A stretch of 64,000 nt of DNA, from positions 248,001 to 312,000 of the forward strand of contig JAPLSB010000009.1 of assembly GCA_026398875.1 (NCBI GenBank). The letters are read 5' to 3'. This document shows, in pieces, positions 38,763-47,058 of this stretch. Below the pieces are notes generated by a model. The model searched no databases and had not been told where the DNA came from. It saw only the letters and a program-made list of their open reading frames with translations. Each line of letters starts with the position of its first letter. The first letter of the stretch is position 1. Made by a program: the position numbers and the translations under genes. Origin of the DNA: Gammaproteobacteria bacterium (GTDB lineage Bacteria > Pseudomonadota > Gammaproteobacteria > Nevskiales > Nevskiaceae).

Positions 38763-39295
38763 TGGCGGCAACGCTGGTCGCCGGCCTGCGCGCGAAGGCG
38801 TCCGATCTGCTGTCGAGCATCGCCTACCGGAATGCGGCGCTGTTCCGGCTGCGCATGAACCTGTACCCGCCGTATCTCGGCGCCGGCATCCGGGTCACCC
38901 GGATCAGCGACGATTTCCGCGAGATCGACGTCGAGCTGCGCCGTCAGCCCGGCAATGCCAACGCCTTCGGCACGCACTTTGGCGGCAGCCTGTACGCGAT
39001 GGTCGATCCGTTCTACTGCCTGCAGTTCTTCGCTGCGCTGGGGCCCGGCTATGTGGTCTGGGACAAGGCCGCGAAGATCGACTTCGTTCGTCCGGGCAAG
39101 GGCACGGTGCGCGCAAAGTTCCGGATCAGCGAGGCCGACATCGCCGCCGCCCGCGAAGCCACGGCCACCGGTGCCAAGTACCTGCCGGTATTCCACGTCG
39201 ACGTGCTCGACGCCGGCGGTGAAGTGGTCGCGAAGATCGAGAAAGAGCTGTACGTGCGGCGCAAGCCGGAGCGGAAGCGGCGCGACCCAGCCTGA
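38762..39295 (+). CDS. DUF4442 hotdog-fold thioesterase-like protein
   Basis: A 177-residue protein of the DUF4442/YiiD C-terminal type with the hotdog-fold segment GNANAFGTHFGGSLYAMVDP (about 63-82), including the conserved N-x-x-G-T-x-F-G-G. It may be an acyl-CoA thioesterase. It is coupled to purU by a TGATG overlap and followed by a terminator. Substrate not known. Confidence 0.82.
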
Positions 39296-39310
39296 GCCCA
39301 ACAACAAGAA

Positions 39311-39327
39311 GCCCCGCAGTGCGGGGC
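39311..39327 (+). terminator. Terminator after purU-DUF4442
   Basis: GCCCCGC and GCGGGGC (7-base arms, AGT loop) followed by GTCTTGTTTA. It lies 15 bases past the stop and between convergent genes. Confidence 0.7.
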
Positions 39328-39351
39328 GTCTTGTTTAGCGCGGGTTGACGA

Positions 39352-41010
39352 TCAGCCTTCCCAGTAGACCTTCATGTTGCGATCGGCTTCGAGCTTGCTC
39401 AGCAATTCGCCGTAGCGCTTCTCGATTTCGTTGCGACGCACCTTCATCGTCGGCGTCATCAGGCCGTTGTCGATCGACCAGGTGTCCTGAGTGACCACGA
39501 TCTTGGCGATGGCCTCATGCGGTTCGAGCGTCTGGTTGACCGCCGCCATGGTCGCCACCAGGCCAGCTTCGATCTGGTCCTTCGGCAGCTTGCGGGCATC
39601 GGCGTTCAGCGACAGCACCAGCATCGGCTGATACAGGCCGGCACCGACCAGACACATCTGCTCGACTGCGGTGTTGGTGCCGAACTTGCCCTCGATCGGC
39701 GCCGGGCTGACGTACTTGCCCTTCAGCGTCTTGAAGATTTCCTTCACGCGGCCGGTGATGAACAGGTAGCCATCGGAATCGATGTGGCCCTTGTCGCCGG
39801 TACGCAGCCAGCCATCGGCGGTGAACAGTTCGGCGGTCTTTTCCGGATCCTTGTAGTAGCCCGGCGTGTTGCCCGGATGCTTGCACTGGATTTCGCCGTC
39901 TTCAGCGATGCGCAGGCCGGAGTCGACGAACGGCTTGCCGATCGAGCCGATCTTGTTCTGGCCCGGCAGGTTGAGGCTGGCGTAGATCGAGTTCTCGGTC
40001 ATGCCATAGCCCTGCATGATGTCGATGCCGATGCGCGCGAACCACTCGATGATCGGCCTCGGCAGCGGGGCCGCTCCGGACACCACCAGCCAGGCGCGGT
40101 CCAAGCCCAAGCCCTTGCGGATCTTTCGCTTGATCAGGCCGGAAATGATCGGCAGCTTCATCAGCCGGTCGATCTTGGCCTGCGGCAGCTTCTTCAGAAT
40201 GCCGCCCTGCACGCGGCTGTAGACCAGCGGCACGCCGTAGAAGCGCGTCGGGCGCACCAGCGCCAGCGTCTCCGGCAGCTTTTCGAGTTCCTCGAGAAAA
40301 TGGACCTGCGCCGGCAGGTACAGGCTGGCGCTTTCGACGGCGCCGCGCTCGAAGGCGTGCGCCAGCGGCAGGTAGGACAGGAAATGCTCGCCGCCGGCCC
40401 GCGCCGGCTGGTCGCGCAGCATGCCGGCCACGGTGAACGCGAGATTGTCGGCCGTGATCATCACGCCCTTCGGGTTGCCGGTGGTGCCCGAGGTGTAGAT
40501 CAGGCTCCAGACCGCATCGCCGGCCCGTTCGACCGGCTGTGCCAGCGGCGCATGGGCCGCCGTGAGCGTGTTCCAGTCCTGCGCGCATGGGGCGACGCCG
40601 GGATACGGCAGTGCGATGCGGATGACATCGGCCGGCAGCGCAGCCAGGAAGCCCGCCGCGTCCGGCATCGGCCCGATGAAGGCGGCCTTGATTCCGGCGT
40701 GGCCGGCGATGAAGCGGACGGCGTCCTCGCTCTGCTTCGGATACAGGCCGACGCCGATCAGGCCGGCCATCCCGCAGGCGAAATCGGCCATGAACCAGTG
40801 CGCGTTGTTCATGCCGGTCATCGCCACCGCGTCGCCCGGCTTCAGGCCCATCGCGATCAGCGCCGACGCCATCCGCTGCGCCTGATCGGCCACTTCGCCC
40901 CAGGTCCAGGTCCGCCAGACTCCCTTGATCGGCTGGTGCAGGTAGGGCTCATTCGGGGTTTCGGCAGCCCGCTTGAGCAGCTGTTGCACCGGGTTCGGCA
41001 GCTTGGACAT
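39352..41010 (-). CDS. Long-chain acyl-CoA synthetase (AMP-binding)
   Basis: A 552-residue adenylate-forming enzyme from ATG 41010 (an in-frame ATG at 41016 is possible). The AMP-binding signature YTSGTTGNPKGVMIT is near residue 173, GYGMTEN near 325, the hinge TGDKGHIDSDGYLFITGRVKEIFKT near 403, and a C-terminal Lys region MKVRRNEIE. It would activate fatty acids, including those from alkane oxidation, to acyl-CoA. Close to bacterial FadD15/ACSL-type enzymes rather than E. coli FadD. It is convergent with DUF4442. Confidence 0.9.
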   Translation of the reverse strand: MSKLPNPVQQLLKRAAETPNEPYLHQPIKGVWRTWTWGEVADQAQRMASALIAMGLKPGDAVAMTGMNNAHWFMADFACGMAGLIGVGLYPKQSEDAVRFIAGHAGIKAAFIGPMPDAAGFLAALPADVIRIALPYPGVAPCAQDWNTLTAAHAPLAQPVERAGDAVWSLIYTSGTTGNPKGVMITADNLAFTVAGMLRDQPARAGGEHFLSYLPLAHAFERGAVESASLYLPAQVHFLEELEKLPETLALVRPTRFYGVPLVYSRVQGGILKKLPQAKIDRLMKLPIISGLIKRKIRKGLGLDRAWLVVSGAAPLPRPIIEWFARIGIDIMQGYGMTENSIYASLNLPGQNKIGSIGKPFVDSGLRIAEDGEIQCKHPGNTPGYYKDPEKTAELFTADGWLRTGDKGHIDSDGYLFITGRVKEIFKTLKGKYVSPAPIEGKFGTNTAVEQMCLVGAGLYQPMLVLSLNADARKLPKDQIEAGLVATMAAVNQTLEPHEAIAKIVVTQDTWSIDNGLMTPTMKVRRNEIEKRYGELLSKLEADRNMKVYWEG

Positions 41011-41182
41011 GAACATTCTCGGGTCGTTGGGTACAGATGAGCGCGGGAATGCTAGCAAAGCAGTTGCGTGAACGTGCGCTGGCGTATGGAGGCGGGCAAC
41101 CCGGCCTGGCGTCTCGGTATGCCGGACAGTCGAGGTATGAAACGATCACGGCGTTGCGCCTCCACGAACCGTCCCTGAATCC

Positions 41183-42328
41183 ATGAGAAAGCTGTTGGCT
41201 GTTGCCGTGCTGGGCCTGCTGTTTGTGCTCGCATACCTGCTGTTGAAACCGACTGCGGTCGATCCGGTCGCCTGGCAGGCGCCTGCTGCTCCTGGGCTGG
41301 TTGGCGCCCACGCCGCGAATGCGCGGCTGAAGGACGTGCAGCGACTGGCCGCCGGCATCGGCATCGGGCCGGAAGGCATCGGCATAGACGCTGATGGCAG
41401 CATCGTCACCGGTTTCGAGGATGGCCGGGTGATCCGCCTTTCAGCGGACGCCGGCCACTACGAGGTGCTGGCCAATACCGGCGGACGTCCGCTCGGCATC
41501 GGCTTCGCAGCCGACGGCGCGCCGCTGGTTGCCGATGCCCGAAAGGGCCTGCTGCGGATTGCCGACGGCCAGGCCGTGCCGCTAGCTACGGAAGCAGCTG
41601 GCCGGGCGCTCGGCTTTACCGACGATGTCGATGTCGCCAGCACGCAGCTGCTGTTTTCCGACGCATCGACCAAGTTCGGCTATCACCAGTACATGCTCGA
41701 CGTGCTGGAACACCGGCCGCATGGCCGGCTGCTGATCCATGACAGCGGCACAGGTGCCACCACCGAGCTGGCGCGCGATCTCTACTTCGCGAACGGCGTC
41801 GCCTGGGGCCCCGATGACGCCTATGTGCTGGTATCGGAAACCTCGGCTTACCGGATCAAGCGCATCTGGCTGAAGGGCGCCAAGGCCGGTACCACGGACC
41901 TGTTTGCCGACAACCTGCCCGGGTTTCCGGACAACCTCAGCTTCAATGGCCGCGATCGGGTCTGGGTGGCGCTGGCCGGGCCGCGCGATGCCGGGCTCGA
42001 TGCGCTCGCCGAATGGCCGCAGCTGCGCCGGATGCTGGCTCGCCTGCCGGCTACGATCCAGCAACGGCTGGCGTTCTCGCCGATCAAGCACGGCCATGTG
42101 CTCGGCTTCGATCTGCAGGGGCGGGTGATCGCTGATCTGCAGCACCACGCGGCCGACGCCTATGCACCGATCACCAGCGTCGAGGAGCGCGGACCCTGGC
42201 TGTATTTCGGATCTTTGAACGAAACCTCGATTGCGCGCCTACCGCTGAACCGGGCTGTCGCCGATGCCGAGCCGCCGTCCGAGGGCTGGCAACAGGCCCC
42301 GACCGCACCGCTGGCTGCAAATCACTGA
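41183..42328 (+). CDS. SMP-30/strictosidine-synthase-like beta-propeller protein
   Basis: A 381-residue protein with an N-terminal hydrophobic anchor (about 4-21). Repeated beta-propeller strands follow, with GPEGIGIDADGSIVTGFEDGRVIRL (about 61) and the conserved FANGVAWGPDDAYVLVSETSAYRIKRIWL and PGFPDNLSFNGRDRVWVAL segments of the APMAP/strictosidine synthase family. Bacterial members may be lactonases or esterases; the metal ligands cannot be fixed by eye. It is next to the acyl-CoA ligase but divergent from it. Confidence 0.88.
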   Translation: MRKLLAVAVLGLLFVLAYLLLKPTAVDPVAWQAPAAPGLVGAHAANARLKDVQRLAAGIGIGPEGIGIDADGSIVTGFEDGRVIRLSADAGHYEVLANTGGRPLGIGFAADGAPLVADARKGLLRIADGQAVPLATEAAGRALGFTDDVDVASTQLLFSDASTKFGYHQYMLDVLEHRPHGRLLIHDSGTGATTELARDLYFANGVAWGPDDAYVLVSETSAYRIKRIWLKGAKAGTTDLFADNLPGFPDNLSFNGRDRVWVALAGPRDAGLDALAEWPQLRRMLARLPATIQQRLAFSPIKHGHVLGFDLQGRVIADLQHHAADAYAPITSVEERGPWLYFGSLNETSIARLPLNRAVADAEPPSEGWQQAPTAPLAANH

Positions 42329-42490
42329 TCCCGATAAATCCCTTAGCTTTCGTTGCATTGCAGCAACTTCTGCAATTCACCATCAACTTTTTCAGGCCCG
42401 CCGATTGCGCTATTGCAAAACCCGGTCGCGCCTCGTATACCTGACGCAACAGCCGCCCATACGGGTAGGCATGGAGCAGTACAACGTGAC

Positions 42491-42514
42491 GTGACACGCA
42501 GCAGGTGACACGCA
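42491..42514 (+). promoter_or_regulatory. Direct repeat upstream of the envelope operon
   Basis: GTGACACGCA occurs twice, 14 bases apart centre to centre (42491-42500, 42505-42514), about 80 bases before the DUF1302 ATG. The 264-base gap holds no gene. A paired operator is possible. Confidence 0.3.
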
Positions 42515-42592
42515 CGATCACTACATAACGACGGCTAATTGCCGAACGCGGTCCGACCTGCAAACGGGCCGCGTGTGCGAGAGGAGGAGACA

Positions 42593-44566
42593 ATGCAGAC
42601 CAAACATCCCGTGCAGGGAACTGCGACGGCACGCCCGTCGTTCGCGCGGCGCGCGCCGGTGGCAGCGCTGACCGCCGCCATCGCCATGATGGTCGCTGGC
42701 CCGGCAGCCGCTTTCCAGTTTGAACTCGGCCCGATCGAGGGCAACCTCGACAACACCGTGTCCTACGGCGCGCTGTGGCGTGCCCAGGGGCGCTCCGACC
42801 AGCTGGTCGGTATTGCCAATGGCGGCTCGGCGCGCACCGTGAATGCCGACGACGGCAACCTGAACTACGGTGCCGGCGACCTCGTCAACCAGATCTTCCG
42901 CGCCACGCACGAGCTGGAACTGAAGTACGGCGACAACATCGGCATCTTCGTTCGCGGCTCGGAGTTCTTCGATCTGCAGGTGGCCCATGAACTCGAGAAG
43001 TTCGGCGGCCGCGGCCGTGACCGCCTGCAAATGCACTGGGAACTGCTCGATGCGTTCCTGAGCGTCAGCGGCAAGCCGTTCGGCGACCGCACCACCAACG
43101 TCCGCATCGGCAACCAGGTGATCAACTGGGGCGAGTCGACGTTCATCCAGAACGGCATCAACGCCACCAATCCGCTTGATGTGCTGCGTCTGCGCTCGCC
43201 AGGTGCCGAGCTGCGTGAAGCGTTCCGGCCGACGCCGATGCTGTCGTTCTCTCAGGAACTGACTGATTCGCTGACCGCCGAAGGCTATGTGCAGGCGCGC
43301 TTCGACAACTTCCTGCTCGACCCGCGTGGCTCGTACTTCTCGACCACCGACATCGCCAGCGATGACGGCAATCGCGCGGTGATCAGCTTCGGCCGCCGCG
43401 ATGACGATTTCATGGGCAACCCGTTCCCGGGTGCCGGCCCGACCGCCGGGCTGTCCGCCGCGGCGCAGGCCGCCGGCCTCGGTGCCTTCGATGGCGCGGC
43501 CAGCGTCTGGGTCAACCGCGTCGGCGTGCGCGATCGTCCGAACGGCTTCGGCCAGTTCGGTGTCGCCACCCGCTACCTCGCGGAATGGCTGGGCTCGACC
43601 GAATTCGGCGCGTACTACCAGTACTACCACTCGCGCGTGCCGCTGGTGTCGGCGCTGAAGTCGACCGATCCGCGACGCGCCAGCGGTACCACCTCGGCCG
43701 CATCGAACGTGCCGCTGCCGCCGCAGGCCGGTGGCAGCATCGGTGTCGCTTCCGGGCAGAACGGCAGCGCCGGCTACTTCCTGGAATATCCGAAGAACAT
43801 CCACCTGGTCGGCCTGTCGTTCAACACGCAGCTTCCGAACGGCATCGCGCTGCAGGGCGAGTACAGCTACCGGCCGAACCTGCCGCTGCAGCGTGCCTCC
43901 ACCGAATTGCTGCTGGCGGCGCTGAACATCGAATCGAACTTCGCGCCGGTGCCGGCTGATATCGCCGCCGGTTCGGAGATTCGCGGCTGGCAGCGCGTGA
44001 AGGCGCATCAGATCCAGACCACGGCAACGCAGGTGATTCCGACGATTCTCGGTGCCCAGCAGCTGTCGCTGGTCGGCGAAATCGGCTACGCGTTCCTCGA
44101 CCTGCCGAGCGGCATCCTGTTCGACGGTCCGGGCACGGCGCTGCCAGCGCTGGCGGCCGCGTCCAACGTGTCCGGTGGCTCGGTGCAGCGGGACGGCTAC
44201 GCGACCCAGCATTCCTGGGGCTATCGCGCCGTCGCTCGTCTGGACTACCTGAGCCTGCTCGGCTCCTGGAACATGTCGCCGCGCGCAGTGTTCAGCCACG
44301 ACGTCAAGGGGGTCAGCCCGACGTTCAACGAAGGTGCGCAGGCGGTGACCGCCGGCGTCAACTTCAACTACCAGGCCACGTACACGATCGACCTGTCGTA
44401 CACGTCGTTCTTCGGCGGTCGCGAGTACTGCGGATCCGATGATCCGAACCCGGCACTGGCGGGCAGCAACGGCCTCGCATCCGGACAGTCGCAGGCCTAC
44501 TGCACCGCTGCCAACCCGCTGAAGGATCGCGACTTCATCGCGCTGACGATGACCTACGCATTCTGA
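42593..44566 (+). CDS. DUF1302 outer-membrane protein
   Basis: A 657-residue exported protein with strong GAGGAGGAGA ribosome site. A long signal region (about 1-40, ending GPAAAFQ) precedes repeated amphipathic beta strands. The DUF1302 family has such predicted beta-barrel outer-membrane proteins. The C-terminus ends ALTMTYAF, with the terminal Phe typical of barrels. It always pairs with the next gene in many pseudomonads and alkane users. The cargo is unknown; hydrophobic compounds are a fair guess from the MMPL partner. Confidence 0.88.
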   Translation: MQTKHPVQGTATARPSFARRAPVAALTAAIAMMVAGPAAAFQFELGPIEGNLDNTVSYGALWRAQGRSDQLVGIANGGSARTVNADDGNLNYGAGDLVNQIFRATHELELKYGDNIGIFVRGSEFFDLQVAHELEKFGGRGRDRLQMHWELLDAFLSVSGKPFGDRTTNVRIGNQVINWGESTFIQNGINATNPLDVLRLRSPGAELREAFRPTPMLSFSQELTDSLTAEGYVQARFDNFLLDPRGSYFSTTDIASDDGNRAVISFGRRDDDFMGNPFPGAGPTAGLSAAAQAAGLGAFDGAASVWVNRVGVRDRPNGFGQFGVATRYLAEWLGSTEFGAYYQYYHSRVPLVSALKSTDPRRASGTTSAASNVPLPPQAGGSIGVASGQNGSAGYFLEYPKNIHLVGLSFNTQLPNGIALQGEYSYRPNLPLQRASTELLLAALNIESNFAPVPADIAAGSEIRGWQRVKAHQIQTTATQVIPTILGAQQLSLVGEIGYAFLDLPSGILFDGPGTALPALAAASNVSGGSVQRDGYATQHSWGYRAVARLDYLSLLGSWNMSPRAVFSHDVKGVSPTFNEGAQAVTAGVNFNYQATYTIDLSYTSFFGGREYCGSDDPNPALAGSNGLASGQSQAYCTAANPLKDRDFIALTMTYAF

Positions 44567-44586
44567 ATGGACAAGGAAACCCAGAT

Positions 44587-45918
44587 ATGAAACTGATTCG
44601 AATCTCCACCACGATCGTCGCCGCTGCATTCGGCGCGATGACTGCGTTCTCGGCGCAGGCCGAACCGCTGAACACGATGGGCGGCGACACTGCCGCCAAC
44701 GCTGCCGGCACGATCCCGGCCTGGACCGGTGAAGTGCTCAAGGCGCCGGCCGGCTTCAAGTCCGGCATCCTGTACCCGGATCCGTACGCCTCGGAAAAGC
44801 CCACGCTGGTGATCACCGCCGCGAACGCAGAGGAGCACAAGGCGCAGCTGGCGGCGGGCCATCTGGCCATGTTCAAGAAGTACCCGAACTACAAGATCAA
44901 CGTCTATCCGACGCATCGGACCGGCGTCTATCCGAAGGGCTACTACGACGAAACCAAGGCCAATGCCGGCAAGGCCAAGCTGTCGGACTCCGGCAACGGC
45001 GTCCTCGGTGTCAACGGCGGTCTGCCGTTCCCGACACCGAAGAACGGCAATGAAGCGATCTGGAACGCGCTGACCCGCTATCGCGGCGAAACCTACGAAA
45101 CCGACAACGTCCAGCTGGCCGTCACTCGTGGTGGCGAGTACACGCCGGTTCGTTTCCAGTACCAGCTCGACTTCCAGTTCGGTTCGCTGAACAAGAAGCC
45201 GGCCGAGCGCACCGACAACCTGCTGTTCTACTTCCTGCAGCGGATCGTCGCGCCGGCCCGTCTGGCCGGCTCGGTGCTGCTGGTGCACGAGCCGCTGGAC
45301 CAGACCAAGGTGTTCCGTTCGGCATGGACCTACAACCCGGGCCAGCGCCGCGTGCGCCAGGCACCGAACGTGGCCTATGACAACCCGGGCACGGCGGCCG
45401 ACGGCCTGCGCACCAACGATGATTTCAACATCTTCAACGGTGCCACCGACCGCTACGACTTCGAACTGGTCGGCAAGAAGGAAATCTACATTCCGTACAA
45501 CAGCTACAAGGTGTCGAGCGGCGTGAAGCTGGAAGACATCGTCCGTCCGGGCTTCCTGAACCCGGATTACACGCGCTACGAACTTCACCGCGTGTGGGTG
45601 GTCGACTCGAAGCTGAAGAAAGGCACTTCGCACCTGTATGCGCGGCGCACCTTCTATCTCGACGAGGACACCTGGACCCCGGTGATGGTCGACAAGTACG
45701 ACGGTCGCGGCGAGCTGTTCCGCACCGGCGAATACCACTCGATCCAGCTCTGGGACGTGCCGATGACCTTCGGTACCGTCGAAGTGCACAGCGACCTGCA
45801 GTCCGGCCGCTTCCTGGCGCTCGGCGTGCGCACCGGCGAAGACAAGATGTATGCCCCGTCGAAGCTGACCCAAGCCGATTTCACGCCGGCCTCGTTGCGC
45901 GAATCGGGCGTTCGCTGA
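44587..45918 (+). CDS. DUF1329 exported protein
   Basis: A 443-residue exported protein. The signal peptide ends FSAQAEP (about 25). The mature part fits DUF1329, a LolA/LolB-like outer-membrane lipoprotein-sorting fold that could bind lipid, with the segments NKKPAERTDNLLFYFLQRI and NYPNYKINVYPTHR-type repeats (NYKINVYPTHRTGVYPKGYYDE). It lies 20 bases after the DUF1302 gene. DUF1302 and DUF1329 genes are usually adjacent. Function is not established. Confidence 0.88.
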   Translation: MKLIRISTTIVAAAFGAMTAFSAQAEPLNTMGGDTAANAAGTIPAWTGEVLKAPAGFKSGILYPDPYASEKPTLVITAANAEEHKAQLAAGHLAMFKKYPNYKINVYPTHRTGVYPKGYYDETKANAGKAKLSDSGNGVLGVNGGLPFPTPKNGNEAIWNALTRYRGETYETDNVQLAVTRGGEYTPVRFQYQLDFQFGSLNKKPAERTDNLLFYFLQRIVAPARLAGSVLLVHEPLDQTKVFRSAWTYNPGQRRVRQAPNVAYDNPGTAADGLRTNDDFNIFNGATDRYDFELVGKKEIYIPYNSYKVSSGVKLEDIVRPGFLNPDYTRYELHRVWVVDSKLKKGTSHLYARRTFYLDEDTWTPVMVDKYDGRGELFRTGEYHSIQLWDVPMTFGTVEVHSDLQSGRFLALGVRTGEDKMYAPSKLTQADFTPASLRESGVR

Positions 45919-45951
45919 TCGGCAACGTCTGAACCGCGCTGCAATCGTCAC

Positions 45952-45988
45952 CAGGGCCGACGGGTCTCCCCGCCGGCCCTGTTTGTTT
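45952..45988 (+). terminator. Hairpin with U-tract between DUF1329 and YCF48 genes
   Basis: Arms CAGGGCCG and CGGCCCTG (8 bases) with a 14-base loop, followed by TTTGTTT. It could end the DUF1302-DUF1329 transcript or attenuate the downstream genes, making the first two more abundant. Confidence 0.6.
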
Positions 45989-45999
45989 GAGGAGCGAAT

Positions 46000-47058
46000 A
46001 TGAAGAGGATATCGATGCGCCCGTCGCAACGATGGATCGCGGCCCCGGTGCTCGGTGCCGCCGCACTGGCCGTAGCGGTGCAAGTGAACGCACAGAACCC
46101 GGCAGCGGACGCCGAGCCCGCAGAAGCCGCAGCGGCCGCCACGCCGGCTCGGCCTGCGCCGTTGTCGGTCGCCGGCCCGGTCGCGAAGTCGACCGTCGAA
46201 CGCCTGCTGCTGAATGACGCCACGCGCGCCGGCAAGCGCATCGTCGCGATCGGCGAGCACGGCTACGTGATCACGTCCGACGACGACGCGGCGACCTGGC
46301 AGCGCGCTGCCGGCTTGCGCCGGACCATGCTGAACAAGCTGTCGTTCGCCGACGACAAGACCGGCTGGGTCGTCGGCCACGACGGCCTGATCGCGATGAC
46401 CCGGGATGGCGGTGCGACCTGGAAGGAACAGCGCTTCGCGCCGGCCGACGAGGAGCCGCTGCTCGGTGTCTACGCGCGCGACGCCGAGCACGCCATCGCC
46501 GTCGGCGCCTATGGCCTGTATCTCGAAACCGCCGATGGTGGCGCGACCTGGACCGACCGGGTGCTGGCGCCGGAAGGGCAGGAAGACGATCGCCATCTGA
46601 ATGCGATCACGGCGTTCGGCGGCGGCAAGCTGGCCATTGTCGGCGAGTCCGGACTGGTGAAGATCTCGATCGACAACGGCCTGACCTGGACTGCAGTCAC
46701 CGCGCCGTATGAAGGTTCGTACTTCGGCGCACTGCCGATCGAAACCGATGGACTGATGGTCTTCGGCCTGCGCGGTCAGGCCTTCGTCAGCCGCGATGCC
46801 GGCGCCACCTGGAGCGCTGCCGAAGGCTCCGGTCCGGTGACGCTGCTCGGCGGTGGTGTTGGCGCCGACGGTGCCGTGACGCTGGTCGGCTCGGCCGGCA
46901 GTGTGCGGATCAGCCGCGACGCCGGCAAGACTTTCGCGCCACTGGCGCCGGCGAAGATCGCCGCGTTTTCCACGGCACTGCCGCTCGACGCCACGCACGC
47001 GCTGCTGTTCGGCGAAGCCGGCACCAGCGTTCTCGACCTCGCAGGAGCCGCGAAATGA
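46000..47058 (+). CDS. YCF48/BNR-repeat exported protein
   Basis: A 352-residue exported protein with a signal peptide (about 1-31) and a YCF48-type beta-propeller made of BNR-like repeats (GGATWKEQRF, GGATWTDRV, NGLTWTAV, AGATWSAA). In photosynthetic bacteria YCF48 aids photosystem II assembly. In non-photosynthetic genomes such genes often sit beside MMPL transporters, as here. It overlaps the MMPL gene by four bases (ATGA). Role: perhaps a periplasmic partner of the transporter. Confidence 0.85.
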   Translation: MKRISMRPSQRWIAAPVLGAAALAVAVQVNAQNPAADAEPAEAAAAATPARPAPLSVAGPVAKSTVERLLLNDATRAGKRIVAIGEHGYVITSDDDAATWQRAAGLRRTMLNKLSFADDKTGWVVGHDGLIAMTRDGGATWKEQRFAPADEEPLLGVYARDAEHAIAVGAYGLYLETADGGATWTDRVLAPEGQEDDRHLNAITAFGGGKLAIVGESGLVKISIDNGLTWTAVTAPYEGSYFGALPIETDGLMVFGLRGQAFVSRDAGATWSAAEGSGPVTLLGGGVGADGAVTLVGSAGSVRISRDAGKTFAPLAPAKIAAFSTALPLDATHALLFGEAGTSVLDLAGAAK

